Assembly: GCF_037975245.1 (NCBI RefSeq)
Contig: NC_092577.1
Location: forward strand, 29,794,398 to 29,856,397
Length of the DNA: 62,000 nt
From: Apostichopus japonicus
Lineage: Eukaryota > Echinodermata > Holothuroidea > Aspidochirotida > Stichopodidae
Direction: 5' to 3'
Shown piece by piece: positions 13,201 to 28,200 of the stretch; position 1 is the stretch's first letter, and every line of letters begins with the position of its first letter. The notes under the pieces are model-generated. The model saw only the letters and a list, made by a program, of their open reading frames with translations, did not search any database and was not told where the DNA came from. The position numbers were made by a program, and so were the translations under genes.

Positions 13201-16200
13201 ATCAGCAAAGTGGAAGGTATATCAGAAGCTACAATTTAGGTTAGATTGGGTGAAATCATTCAAAAAAGTTTTGTTAGTACCAAATGAGATGGCTGGAAGT
13301 ATATTTTCATTGGGGTTGATGAAAGGGACACACAAGGAGAAACTTTGCCTATCGTCATGCTAACAAGAAGATATGAAAGCTCGACAGAATTATTTAAAAT
13401 GCTGAAGTGGCACCCTGTCGATACGCAAATACGTATACGACGATTGATCATGATGTACAAGATCATGAATGGCCTCTCCCCAAATTATGTAACCCGGTTA
13501 TTCAACTTTACACACAAAATTCATAATCACAATTTGAGATCCACGAACCAAAGTAACTTATACCTGAAAGATGGTAAAACGGAATATCACAAGCGTAGAT
13601 TTTCCTTCATAGCTGCCAAAGAATGGAGAAGTTTGCCAGCTGAATGCAAGCATGCCAAATATTTACCCTATTTTTAAACGTTTAGTCAATGAATTTTTCG
13701 AGTCTTAATCATCTCATTACGCTTTTATGTTCTATACCTATTTTTACAGTTTTGTGATTTTCTGTTGTATACTTGTATGTTTAATAGTCTTACTCTCTGT
13801 TTATTGTTTCATAATATTATTCTTTTTATAATGATTGTATTTTAGGGCCTCGGGGAAGATTAGCTTCGGCTAACCGAGTCACCCTTTTAAAGGTTAATAA
13901 TCATAATAATAATAATAATAATAACATAGTCAAAATACAAAATTCTGAATCCTAAGCAAAAAAACAAACAGAAAGCAAAAAGTGACAATATATCCTGTTT
14001 GATATCATTTTATCGTTTTTGAAGATACTGATAACTTTGAACAGCCATTTTCCAACAGTCAAAGCCCAGAAATTTGACATTGCTTCCTCGAACAAGCAAA
14101 TAGTGCAAAGAATTTTTCCAGCAATGGGTTCAACAGACTTTTTTAATGTACAGTTAAACCCTTGCATTATACAGTGGCACGGTTACATAAAAAAAAATGT
14201 AAGTATTTTATAATAAGCCCTTCTGGAATATTAGTGTCGCCCTCTTGCATCACAGGAATCAAACAAAACCTTTATGTATGCACCATTTATGGTTCCTTAT
14301 CACAATGGATTAAAAACACAGCAGTGCAATTAGGAAAGTTAATGTTAATGGCATAGCGTGAGTAAACGGGAGGGAAAAGTCGAATAAATGTTTTCAATCA
14401 TTCGAGCATTAACCGCCCGCATTTGTTTGATTGTTTTGTTAAAGATGCTCGGGAGTTGAAGGTCGGAGCGACGGTAGGTGAGTTAAGAATGCAGAAGACA
14501 AAGATAAAACAAAAGAGTGCAGTCATTTTATTAAAGGTGAAGGTGACTTTAAGGAGGAAGTAAGAGGACGAAGGCAAACGACAACTATAGTACTACGATT
14601 GTTACCTCCTGCTCACCACCTTACGTCTGATCGGTCACGAATGCATTGAGCTGAGTTATAAAAAAAAAAACAGAAGTAGAAGAAAAGATTAACATGTGAA
14701 AAGAAGAAAAAAAACCCACTATCTACTGTGAATTGGAAAAGTCAAAATGGGAGTGTTATTTTTGAATGGTCCTGTGCAGGGGAAAAATTGTGTCATTTAA
14801 AGAAGAATTAAAAAAACAGGAATCAAGAAACTTGGGAGCTTTGCACTGCCAAGCTACGATATCTGTTGGAATCGCATTCATGCGCACACACACACACACA
14901 CGTTTAGGTTCCCACGACCTCTACGTCTTGTCCTTCAAAGTGTCAAATATCTGAGATTTTTAAAGTCATGTAGGGAAACCCACCCACCATAATAATGGAT
15001 TTAAAAATAAGTATAAATGCGAAGGAAATGGCTCAAACCATTTGAACGACTTCCTCCCATTTGTGGTGAATGACTCTGTCCTTTATGGCGAAGTTAATTG
15101 TATTCTGAAAACCTGAGGCTATTTTTACCTTCCCGGCAGTGTTTTTGTCTTTCAAATGAAATAATACAAATTTAAAATGAAAAAAATGTACATTCTGGAT
15201 TTAAATCACAGATCTTACTAAACTTTAATACGTGGAAACGTACACAGTAAACCATATATGGTCATTTGGCATGAATACAGTCACCCTACTGTAACACATT
15301 ATTCAGCAAATTTGTGATGACCCCACGTTGAAAATAAGAACCGTGATAGTCATTTTACACAGTAATATAAACTGTACATGGATAACTTGTTTGTGCGGAA
15401 GTGGTAACTGCCAATCATGCCTGATCATCAATTACAAGTTTAAAAACTACAGTACAATACTCTTGGCTTGGAAAAAAATGTTCGTTTCTGGCAAATGAAT
15501 TGATCTGAAAATAAGTATTTTTTTTTCCACCAGGTTTATTGTTTCCCAAACAGTAAATGTTTCCTTCTTGTGGTTTTTTATTTGTTGGGGTTCTGGTACA
15601 TAACAGAGAGAGACTGGGCTGTACTGTGTGGCGGCATTTGGAACACTTATAACATGTCACAAGAGTAAAAATGAAACGGACAACCTGAATTTAAAAAAAC
15701 ATTGATTAAATTACAAACTGTGAAGGTGAATTACAAAGATATTGTCAATGTATTTGAACTGTACAGGGGGTCACAGTTAACTTTATACTGTAAGTTACTT
15801 GCCCAACAATTAACCATAGAAACAATGACATTTTTTGGGGGTTCACTATGGCTAGGATAAAATATTCATGAGCTTGTTGTTCTGTGGTCAAGGCAAGGTC
15901 ACTGACTAGTAACTTAATTCTCTTGTTCCATCTATTTCGATCGTCGGTAAAACTATCACGGATTCAATTATAACGAGACAAACATCATGCTGACCTCGTA
16001 ACTAAAAATAAACATGCACAATAAAAAACAAATAAACACACACACATGTATGTGTGAAATTAAAGATCAAGATAAACAGGAAGAAAAAAGCTTTTAGAGA
16101 GCTCTCTTAAAAAAAAAGTAGGGCAATAACAAACGGAAATTGTACAAAAACACAGTTTCTTAATCAGCAGGATGATGGCCTAATGAGGAAGTTCATTAAG

Positions 16201-19200
16201 GGTTTGGAGGTCATTTAGTAACGAGAAAATCATTGATTTTGATATCAAAGTCATTAACTTTCCGAGGTCATGACTCACGCCTGACAGAATCTGAACTTTT
16301 GACAAGGACCTAACAGTGCAGTAGCAACAAAGTACCTTGTAAAGGTTATTCATCATTGTTGAGCTAGTTTAACAAATATACAGTAAACCACATATTGTTG
16401 CCTGTTATTAACTCCTTTCACTGCAGTCCAAATAGCCCCACCCCCCTCTCCCCACCCCCTCCATCTCCTCTATTGCCATTCTATCCAGGAAGTAAGAATA
16501 TGGGATTTTGTCATTTCTTAAATAATAAATGTAGAGCTGTGCATCATACAGTATTAAGAGACTGGAGTTCAAATATGGTTCACTTTGCTTGACTAAGGTC
16601 TTTTTTGGGGGTTTTTTTTTGGCACAGTACATCCAATTCTACAGAATTCTTCAAAGGAACTTACCAGAGATGTTGAAATTGCTAGATCTATTTTAAAATA
16701 GATATTACATAGTCATAAAGTTAAAAAAAAACACCTTTAATTTTTTTTATTATTTTTTATTTATTTATTAATTTTTTAAAATCATTTTAGGATAAGTTTG
16801 GAATGTCTAATGGAATTGTTTCAGATACTCTAGTTTGTGACAATTCTGTTTGTTTCTAAGCAATTGTCATGGTAACATAAAACTGAGCATAAGACAAGAC
16901 TGAGCATAAGACACTGAACATAAGACAATAGCATCTCTCCACTGTGATTCCTAATTACCATACAGGTCATCATCATCAGTATTGTCCCAAAAAAATGCTA
17001 CAAAGTCAGATAGTGGTCATTCATGCTGGCATTCTTACTAACACATACTCTAGAAATTAGTCACCCACTCTGGGACATTTAATTGTCTATTCTAACGATC
17101 CTCAATGTCTCAATTTTGAGAACAAGAAGCCTCCACCAAAAAAGTATTTTTGGAAGTCTTCTAGCGACTTTCAGCAATTTAAAATTGCAACTAAAAATGA
17201 TAACCTTTAGAAGGTACCAATATATATACATTATATACATTATATATATATATATTGAAAAACATATAACACATGACGGTGGATGTGACCTCTGCCTGCA
17301 AAAAAAGACTGCAACTGCAACAAAGGCCCCTTATATTTGACTGCTGGGCCGAAACACTACAGATATTTGATGATTGTGTGACCTGATTAGGCAAATGTCA
17401 ACTTGAGCAGCAATGCTGCACCTCTAACAATTGACTTTAGGAATGGTCCAGTTGATTGGATTGTGTTGTGAATATTTCACTAAGAAGGAAGTTGTACAAA
17501 TTCATTGGAATTTGTCACAGTATGTTTTTGACTTTGTTATATAAGAATGTCTATAGGCACTGGTATATTAGATAACAAACCCTGTGGAGGTATTTTGAGT
17601 CCTTCTAATGGCCTAAAATGGGCATTAAATTTTGCAACAAAATGGTCCCAGAAACAATTGGCTCCAACAAACTGGCTGAAATATATATATATATATATAT
17701 ATCATATATATCATACATCCACATTTATCCAAGGAGTGAGAACTCTAAAAATAATTCTAAGACACAGAAAAGTTATGGGAATTGCCAAACATTACCACTT
17801 CCCCATTATCCAATCATCTAAATTCATGAACAAGCTTGTACTGCCATCCCAATGAGGCACCTTTGCAGCAAATTTCAGAGGAAAACCAGCCAGCAGTTGT
17901 AGAAAAGTAGGCTTTTTAACAGAGAGACGGACATTTTCACCCCACCCCTCCCCCCTCCCACAGTACCATATAAGTTATATGTCACCTCTGACGAAAACAT
18001 TACCTTATACAGTAAACCATATATGGTCATTTGGCATAAATACAGTCACCCTAAAGGATATTTGTGTTTGGCGACAACAAATATATATATTGCATACTAA
18101 ATTTTGAATTCTGGTAACAGCAAGCACCTCAAACTGCCACCTGCCCCCTACTCCCCCCCCCCCTATATATGACTGTACCAAAACACAATTTCTACGCAAA
18201 GACTTGACTCTTCAGGACTTTATGTCATGTACACTGTCTTGACCGTCGATAATTATTGACTTCTCTCTGACTAACGGATTGCGTTCGGTAGGGTGTGAAT
18301 AACGCCCGACCTTAAACCAAGATGACTGAAAGGTGAAAGGATTTGAAAATGAATTCACACTTACTTGTTCCTCCGCAGTGAGAGATTTTTCTCTGTCGAT
18401 GACTTCCTCTCCGACCTTTTCCGAAGAACCCACAACCTCTCCTTCCTCGATCACTTCCTCAGCAATCTCTTCTTCCCCCTGTTCTTCGAATAACTCTGTA
18501 TTTTTCGGCTCGAACGTGATTTCGCCGTTTCCTCTGACATCGTCGTCATTTTCTCCCGCGATGTCTTTGTCTTCCTTTACGGTGTCGTCGTTATTGTTCT
18601 CCTCCACGAGGACACTCTTCTCTCTCGTTGGCTCCGACGTCTCTTCGAATAGGTTACTGTTGTTGTTGTTGTTCTCAATCTCTTCTGCAGATCTTCTTGA
18701 GTCGGGAGGTCCTTGGAGGTCCTCCTTCACCCCAGAGAAGGAATTCCCAAAGCTGTCATCTTTCTCATCCTCATCTGGAACTGGAGGTGGGTCTGCATCC
18801 TCTCTGTCTGCTTCGTCTTCGACTTCCTCCGCCGTGACTTGGTCGATGGGGAGATCCACGGCCGTCTCTTGAGTGTCCTGTATCTCCGAGGCACCTCTGG
18901 TCTCCTTGCGGCCTTCCTTTGCCTTAAAGACACCTGCTTCGCCTGAAATCCGCCGGCAAAAAGAAAGAAATATAGTCGTGATTGTGACACACTTTTGTCG
19001 AGAGAGAGAGGAAAACACCATATGAAAAACACAGTTGAAGATGAAGAAACAGACAACGAATGAAGAAAACAATGGGCGTAAGGGCAAGGGAACACATTGC
19101 CACTTAACCTGAAGGAAAACCTATCTGTTTTACCTAAAGGCTATATGTAAATAGAGATTATAAAATCAAAACCATTGAAATCAAAAGAATAATTTGCCAA

Positions 19201-22200
19201 TTCATGACAGGCTAACATAATCACCTCTGGACCTTAGTTGAGGTCACCATGTGATACGGTGTCATAGGTGCCATATGGTGTCAAGGGTGCAAATAATTAT
19301 GACTCTCTCTGCTGGTGGAAAAAATACTTCCACCAGGGTAAGATCACTCTTTGAAAAGGAGGAATGGAATTTCTCTCAGAAGGTGAAAATCATCAAAGTG
19401 GTAGGTACATTAATTCCCATGTGCGGCAAATCCTCTTAACCCGTTTAAATTGAACAATCCGATTGCTTTTTGTTATACTACTTAACACTTTATTATACTA
19501 CTTGAACATGGACACGCAATTCACCAGAGATAGGATGGGGTCGAGGGACGTTAGCAATTACGCCTTCTCTTAACAAAGTCGCCAAACGCCGGCGGGCTTC
19601 CTTCGAGGACGCCTACGTACCTTCTCCAAAATCTAAGACGTCCTTTTCTCGACTCCTCTTGACTATGGAAGGTTTGGAGAGGAAGACTGTCTCAGCTTCT
19701 TTCTGCTCCGCGGTCTTTTCTTTCTTCTTCTTCCGTTCCGGTTTTGGTTGAGCTGGTTTCTTTGGTACTTTTCTGGGCGGTGTTACCTTCTGTGGAAGAG
19801 ATGACGAAAAAGGAATGACATACTGGTTTACTTAATATAAAGGTCAGACAGGAATGGTTTTTTTTTGACCCATGAAAGAGGAGCCTGTTTTTTAAAGCAT
19901 CAGGATATCAGGATGCTTTATACAAAATATGGTCCTCTCTCATAAATTCAAACTAAATATACACCTAGGCTGCACCCTATGGGAAGTCCCCCGGAGGACA
20001 CGTGGTTGTGGTGCACTGTGGTGCCCCAGGAGAGATTGATTGAATTGCGCACACTTTGGTGTGTAGGTGTGACAAGTTACCAATGACCAAGGCTAAGTTG
20101 TCAAAGCCCTACGATCTTGATGTAGCAGCGCTATATAAGTGTCTCATATGTATGTACACCTAGACTTATTATCGTATTAATACCCCGCGATATTTAAAAA
20201 AATGTAAAAATGTTTTTTTTTTTTAAATATGCAATAAATATAACCAATATAAATCTCCTTAAAATATACAGGTACTATCGTCAGATCATCATAAATATTC
20301 TCTCTCCACCTCTCTCTCTCTCTCAGACTACTCATCTCTGAGATATACAAAGAGTTGTGCAATTTTTATTTGGGAAATTATTTTAACGTTTGTCTCAAAC
20401 TCTATTCCCACAAAAACTCGTTCAGGCAAACCAATTGATTCTGACAAATTGTCTTATGAGTCGTTATGCACGAAGTCCTACTGTACACATGATAAAACGT
20501 CAACATATGAAGAAAACAACTCGTTTTGTTTTCATAACTAACATCCAGCTTCCATCATGTGATGCATACTTAATTACACACTTAACCTAGGGTTACAAAT
20601 GTCAAATTTCACACGCAACTTCCACTTCAGCTAACGTTTGAGAATTCTAAAACAATCGCTTAGATTTGCTCTTTGTTACCTTAGACAGCAGTATGTTGTT
20701 TTAACATTGTCTTGAAAATATATGCAAACTATGTGTATGGGAGTATTTAATTGCTAATATATTAATATATGTTATTATTTTTTTCATTCTTCAATGCCAT
20801 GCATCGTCAAGGCACTTTCAAAATGACTTTCAAGGTCTATGCAAAACATGACAAAAAATACATTTTTAATGAATATCTTTGCTTCTTTCTTTTCATAAGT
20901 ACCAAAACTTCTGAAATGAATAAAATTTCTTCCAATCCCACACTTGAACTTGATCGAAAACAAATAAATCATAACATCCAACCCCACAGTACAAAGGGTG
21001 TTGACATTTTCATTACTGAGATTGTCATGCTAAAAATAGTCAATGTTGCTTTTCTCTAGTAACATTACCATATTAGTCAAGACAGCTGTGTCACACACAA
21101 AAACTACTTAATTAAGATTTGAGAGTTGGGTCGATCAAACAAAAAATATTCTTGAAAAGCACATAGTGACTTCTTTGAATGGTAGATAAGGAAGTTGGGC
21201 AATGCCGCAGAAGTGAGGGCGCAGTTCTAAAACTTCTTCCATTCATGTAGTTTAGGTATATAGTAAAGTGCATATCTACATAGAATGGAAGACAGAAGCA
21301 AAGTGAATCAAATTACTCAAGATTGGATAGTTAATCAAACAAAACACAAACAAAACAGTCTTTAAGACTGCCAGGTTGTTGACCTTAGCATTTGATGTAG
21401 ATGATTCTGTTGTGCTTTCTCTAAATTCCCAACCATTATGAATCCAGAAGCTGATCACCTTCTTTTTTTTTAGGGGAAAAATGGTGGCGCTATTTTCAAA
21501 TTGCACATTTCTCTTTTATGTGAAATGCAGGCATGAAACAGATTTTCTTTGTACATCAAAATATGAAACTAGAGCTTAGCAATGCTGCCGAATCTCAATA
21601 CTCTGATAAGATTAGTACAGTCCATATTGCTGTTGAATCTAACAAGGCATGGAACACAGAACTATTGTGAATTTAGGTCTAGGGTCATATGGGACTCACA
21701 TACATGTCAACTTCCCAATTAGAAGTAATAGTGTTGATTAATAAAAAAAATAAAAAAATGAAATAAACTAGCCAGCAGTTCCGTTTGCTATTTGAGGCTC
21801 AACATATCCTATGCAAGGAATTTTACAACTTCACAACATTCTGCATCTAGGCCTATAAACCTTTGAGCAAATAAGACGCCTGATTGGTTACTTTTACGAG
21901 GAAACAACACTTATCATCACCCAATTACTGTAATTCTCCTGAACTCCAGTTCACCAATTAATAGCCGCAAGAACAAGGGGCGATTAAAAATTGTAGCACT
22001 GCGCCCTCACTTGTACATCATCATCATTCATTTTCTCAACCCTTGTGAATATAGGAGATCAGGTAGATTGAAGCGCATATGTTGAGTGGGGACAGGTAAG
22101 AGGGTAGTGAAATTACTGTAGAGTCAAACGAAAGACCAGAAAACTACTCACCGGTGGTACTTTGGTCGGTTTTCTCGAGATCACTGGCTTCTGTTTTGGT

Positions 22201-25200
22201 GGAGCAGGTCTGTTTTTTTTTTAAAGGAAAATAAAGAGAGATAGATGGTTTTGAATGATATGGACAACATACAGTAGGATTAACTTAAAAGAAAGGTTCT
22301 TAAAACTTGATGAAGTGCAGAAAGGCTCGTAACAACCCTGATATCGCTTGGGCTGAATCCCATTCTTGCTAAAAATCTTCTTCTTCTTTTCCAGTTTATT
22401 ATAATTTCTCAGTCAGTGTTATGTTTTCAATTTCTCATTTACATACAATATGATACATACATGTACAACAAAAGATGATTTGTTTTTCTTGAAATCCCTT
22501 TCGGGTACCTTCCTGGGTTTTGATCAAATAAAACAAGGGTGTGATAATTGGTTGTCACATGTACCATTGTGGCTTTTAACTGACGCTCTAGCAAAGAAAT
22601 GGCTATACACAGGGAATAATACCTACTATAGGCTGAACAGTCAGTTAGTTAATAGCTAACAGCGCTTGTAACCCTGACATCATCCGTTCAAAAACCCTAT
22701 TCTTGCCAAGGATCTAACAGATACTGTCGGCAAACGATTTCTAACTAGCTGCATGGTATCACACAAGATTTGAAAACTGATCAGTTGATGTAGGATTGAT
22801 TTCTTCAGGGTATCCTTACCTCTTTATCCGTGGAGAAGATGGTTCCAGAGGACCGTTGATGCCATAAGCAACTTTCTTAAATCTTTCTTGTCCCGATGCA
22901 ACATAGGAACCCTCACTTTCGATTTCACTTAGCTCCATCACCTTGCTTCCGTCCATGTGCCAAAGTCTGCGGGTACAGAGGAAGAAAGCAATCCCAAAGT
23001 TACCATCAACAAATGTTTGCAAATGTTTACTTGCTATCTTAACTTGTTGTTACTATTAACTTGAACAAAATAGTTGTTCAACATTCGTTATCCAAAAAGC
23101 ATTCGTTTGCCCCAGACATTTTGAAGAGATCTTGATCTTGTTGATCTTAGAGGTACTTATTAACTTTTCATGATTGTTCCATGACCCCAGGAGACATGGC
23201 AGAAGTAGAACCCTCAATAAGACAAAAAGAAAACTTCACCTGAATATCTGGGTCATTCCTAGTGGTAAGAACACAAGTGAAATTTTGAATATATTCAAGC
23301 ATATTTTCCGGTACTTTTAACGAGTACTGCTTTTACTTAATGACCACAGACTACAATGTCTCACTCACTTTCGAACGGCTCCATTGATGAGATTCACCCT
23401 GTCTGTGACAACTTGCAGCACCACGTCCCAATTCGATAACATCCTCTTTGTGAGAAGTAATCGGACGCTTGGGTACAGGGTGTCACCATTCCTGTACACA
23501 CTGATAGAGAAAAGAAAATAAAAGAAAAGGAAGAGAAGAAATAACATTATTTTAAATGTCGGTAATACAGTATACTCTATGAGACAGTGAGATGACCCTG
23601 CAGTGGTAGTACATGTGTAACAAAGTCAGGTAAACAAAAGGTAGGCTGTGTGCATACAGTACAACATACTTCAATCAACTTGTAACTCATTGGACTTTCC
23701 TTGGTTCAAGTTTGAGTAAATTTGCATTCATAAAGATGGTGTTTCTGGCGATATGGCAATATAGCTGGGGCCAAAGAAATCTCATTTTTTATTCTTCTTT
23801 TTCTTAGGGGGTGGGGGGGGGTAACGGGCCCGAGGGGGATTGGGGGTTTGCTGAATACATATGTATGCAGATCTTGAACATGTAAGGTATGAGTGATGCT
23901 CAAGAGGGAATTAAAATTTGTAGTGTGTAAAGCTTCATGCAAACATTACTCAGTACTGTGTGTAGCATTTTGCAATGTCAGGTTGAAGGGGAGGGGGGGG
24001 GAGGGATGTTGGTCTGATATTGTCTCTGGAAATAACCTACGTCACCATAGATACTTTAATTACACTCTTCTCTCTCGTTGGCTCCGACAAGAAACACACA
24101 CTGATTGCTTATCATCATGACAATGAGACTGATTGATTTAATTAATATAACCATGATCTAACAATATGTAACACTTACTGGATTGTTTTAGGTCCATCAG
24201 CCGGCTTCCTGATTTTGGCTGAGACTTTAATCCGACTATGTGCAACTGGTTTGACTGACTGTGAAGATATATAGAAAAATGAAAAAAAAAGCACATTAAT
24301 AATTATCATAGGGGAGGCCAAAATCCATAAACTGGCAGAAAAATATTACAAACATCTGAAGTGTACAGTACATAAATATATACAGTGCATGCGGTACAAC
24401 CTAAAAAGTTTCAAAACATAGCACCCATTTGGCACAGATAAGCACCCTCCATTTTACAAAAATTCCTCAAGGGGCGGGGGCCTCCTTCCCTGGACACCTT
24501 CACATCTCAGCGCTTCCCCCCCCCTAAAAAAAGAGATTGTTTGTGCCCCTAGATATCATATGTATAATACTAATATGAAGATGTAACAACCTGATAATTG
24601 ACCAACAACTGGCACTTTTTTTTTAAATAAATCTTCTTTTTTTTTAAATAAAATTTTCTACCTATAACAGACAAGTACAATATATTCTTCTTTCATATGT
24701 CAAAAACACTCCTTTTCATTTATTTCCCGCATATTAAATGGACAACAATCGCGAAGACCGTATTCACTATATTAGCACTCCCTCCTATCTTCACAACAGC
24801 CCATTAAAACGTAAATATATGAAGTTGTCATGGCAACAACTAAACTCCTGAATCTTGACTTTTCATTGATAGGTTTTTTTTTTAATAAGACAACATAGAG
24901 ACTTATTACAACTTGAGTATTACCGTTACCAAAGTAGATTGCTAAAAATATTGACGTAGAGGTGCCTGCTCATAAGAAAACATCGTGATTGGATCAATAA
25001 ATCCATCACAGTTTAACTTTTATTACATTTTAACAAAAACTAGATAGTTTAATAGGTTTGCCACTATTATCACTTTGTCATCTGTTTGAACATTAATGAT
25101 TAATCAATGACTATGCTATATATCATGTCAACCACAGGTTGGAAACATACAAAAACCTTTTAACAATTAATCTGCACCTGTAAGGTTGATAACATTTTCT

Positions 25201-28200
25201 AAATTTATTTTATTCAAAATAAATCATGAAGCAAAAGGTGGTTGGTAAACTGTGAAAACTGGAGATATTAGGACAAAGGGGAGGGGAGAGATTGATACAA
25301 CAGAAATGGCTTTGTAAAAGAGAGGAAAGTATTTAAAACAATACTAATTTTTGTCAAACTGATTGTAGTGGCTGTACTTGGCTTGGCTTTGTTTTGGAGT
25401 TTTAGCTGATATTTGGCACATTCATTCGTGATGAAGCAGCGAGGGGATCAACTTGGAACCAAATCGGGTGTCCAGAACAGGACCTGTGTGAGTAGAAAGT
25501 CCCTACTAGACCCCCAAGTATATATAAGAGAGACTTTGCCCTTATAAATTAGAGATGAGTTACAGTTCTTGCCCAGATCTAAATTAAGTCTTTTGTCTTT
25601 ATCCAAGAACTGTACATCGTTTAAAGATATTAATTAAAGGGAAGCACTCGTGAATACTTACACCTCTTACTATGGTTTGGTTGCATAGCAACCATGAAAC
25701 AAAAACCAAGCATATTAAGTAAATACATTTTAATTAGATTGACAGATACTTTTTTTCTGTTTAAAGAACTGTAAGTGCTCTCAAAACTGATTGCACATAA
25801 ATGAGCCAATCAAAGCATCCATCAAAATCTATAACGTAGTTGGAACTATTTTGCGACTGTTTTCCCATTCCATACTCCCACTTTAATGACTATTTAGACA
25901 GGGACCACTGAGTGGTGGTCAAACTCCCACTGACCACTCTCAAGTGCTCTTAAATGGGACTGATGTATTTGATCAACGCGGTAGTGATTGGCACGAATCT
26001 ACTGTCATTAAGTTATCAAGACAATGGTGATGAACCCATAAAGATACTGTTAAGAACTATAACAATGCATTGATCACTAGTACAGGTATTTTTTTATATT
26101 TTTATTACTACAGGTATGTAACATAAATATATCCTTGGATATAAAACATGTTTCCAATTTGTGTTCCGTTGGAGTTTACTATTCATTTAGATAGCAAGTT
26201 TGTACTGTATGTATGTCACAGTGTGGCATACATGCACTGACTGTGGTGGTTAATACCGTCCAGCTATTAATTGTGCAGACTACCTCTGCTGGACATTGTT
26301 AGGCTTGGTTAAACTAATCTTTTAAATTAGCATGTCTTGCCTATGTGTATGAATTCACTTTTGTTACTAAACTGTAGCTAGAGTTGGCAGTATAATAAAG
26401 GTAATTGTTTAGGGTTTAGATTCCTGTTTTTACCTACAGTATAAGCTATCAGCATATACATCAAATCACATCAAATCTATTTTTACACTCACCCTTTGTA
26501 GAATGCTGACTTGTCTTTGACCATCTGGACGGCCGATGGAAAAATATCTGTTGAGAACAATTCAGAATTATTAGGGTTGATGTCAAAATTGCAGTAAATT
26601 ACAGTTAGGCACATGACATGAACTAACACTTATAGTGTATTCACCATATTATAAAGATTGCAAACATGTAAGCAAATGAACCAAAACAGTAACGATTGAA
26701 CAAACCCATTTCAGGTGACACTGTCACATATGTTTTAAAGGATTGGTTCGGTTGTCATACATGTTTATGTTATATGAAAAGGGGACAATAAAAGAAACAC
26801 AATGGTGAAAAAACTGTTCAAATATCTTTTTCGGTTAAAGAGATATTCAAGTGTAAAGTTTTATCAGATTGTGTAGAAACTGCTGAAACCTGACTAGCTG
26901 TGATGTCACATTCCTGAAAAGTCTTTGTTTTATTCTCTAAATATATTGTGAGATTTCATGACTTTCAACCAAAAGATATGTCAGGAGATCTCATATCTGT
27001 CAAAGGAAGTATTTGAGATTAAACATCTGAAGAATTTTTAATTATATTATTTTCAAATGAGTTAAAAAATGTAAATAATTTCTAAAGAAATATATTCACA
27101 AATGTTACGGAAGTGAGGATGTGACATCACACCCTCACAGTAAGTCTTTCTACACCAGTCGTTTTCAAAAAAATGTTGATATCTTCAAAGTGTCATATCT
27201 CCTTAACAGAGCATGCTATCATGGTAGTTTCTTCACTGTTCTTTTTGTCTTTTTGTGCTCTTTCATACAAAATAGAAATGTCAAACACCTGAACCAATCC
27301 TTTAAAGCAGACACAGATAGTGATGTTCATATACTGTGTGTACACACAAAGTGATGGAGTCAGGGTTCAGCTTGTAGTGTTGCCAAAAGGAAGTGTTCAG
27401 ATTCTTGTGAATTTTTATTTCACATCCTTTAAATGTCAAGTTTGACTTGAAACTTTGGTATGATGTTGCAAAAGGTAAATGTACGGCAATCCAATGTTTT
27501 AGCGGCCTAAATTATTCCCAATCAAAACCTACTACACTTTAGGGGTCCAAATTATATAAATATTTTGGGGGCCTAAACTATTCCTAGTCAAAACCTAATA
27601 CATTTTAAGGGTTTAAATTATTTATATAATGTACCGGCCCATGATGCATATTTTAGTGATTACTTGCCGTACAGGGGGGGGGGGGGTACATACAGGGCTA
27701 GGGGTGTACTTGATGCAGTGAAAATCAGAAAGTCGTTTGGCAAGCGATTTCTATTCAGTCTCTAACAAAGTCTGACATGAACTTTTCACATCCATGGTCG
27801 TAACTGATATAACAGGAAAATGTCACAACCTATGTCATGGCCCATTCATGTTCTTTTTGCATGATATCAGTGGAGGATTCAGAATTTCTGAAAAGGGGGG
27901 CCCACTAGATCAGTGGCAGATCAAAGACTTCTGAAGAGGTGGGGTGGATGTGGGGGCGTGCTGGATCAACAAAGGGCACACAAAGTAAATTATTATGAGC
28001 TCAAATTTCATATGAAGAGCTCAGCCCCTTCATGTCATGTTCTAACATAAATGGTCCATGGCTCATGATGCATTATTTTAGTGATAACTTGTTTCCAATA
28101 ATATAAACCCCTAAAACATATGAGTACATATTATAATAAAAAGGCCTCTCAAATGTAGTAGGTTTTGATTGGGAATAATATAGGCAGCTAAAACATAGGA

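Larger units (their letters stand above)
7258..18364 (-). other. Last intron of the DCDC2-like gene (11.1 kb)
   Basis: Holds the CCGGCCGGAT relic, the LINE 3' end, the pair of 44-bp sites, TA repeats and a run of ATGTAATAA-type repeats at 9598-9690. Apart from these I see no exon. That the intron is spliced out whole is inferred from phase. Confidence 0.65.

Noticed and set aside
18333-18872. Plus-strand Ser-rich frame of 179 codons
   Set aside because: Antisense shadow of DCDC2-like exon 8.
27121-27354. 77-codon plus-strand frame
   Set aside because: Lies inside the TTAA-flanked MITE.
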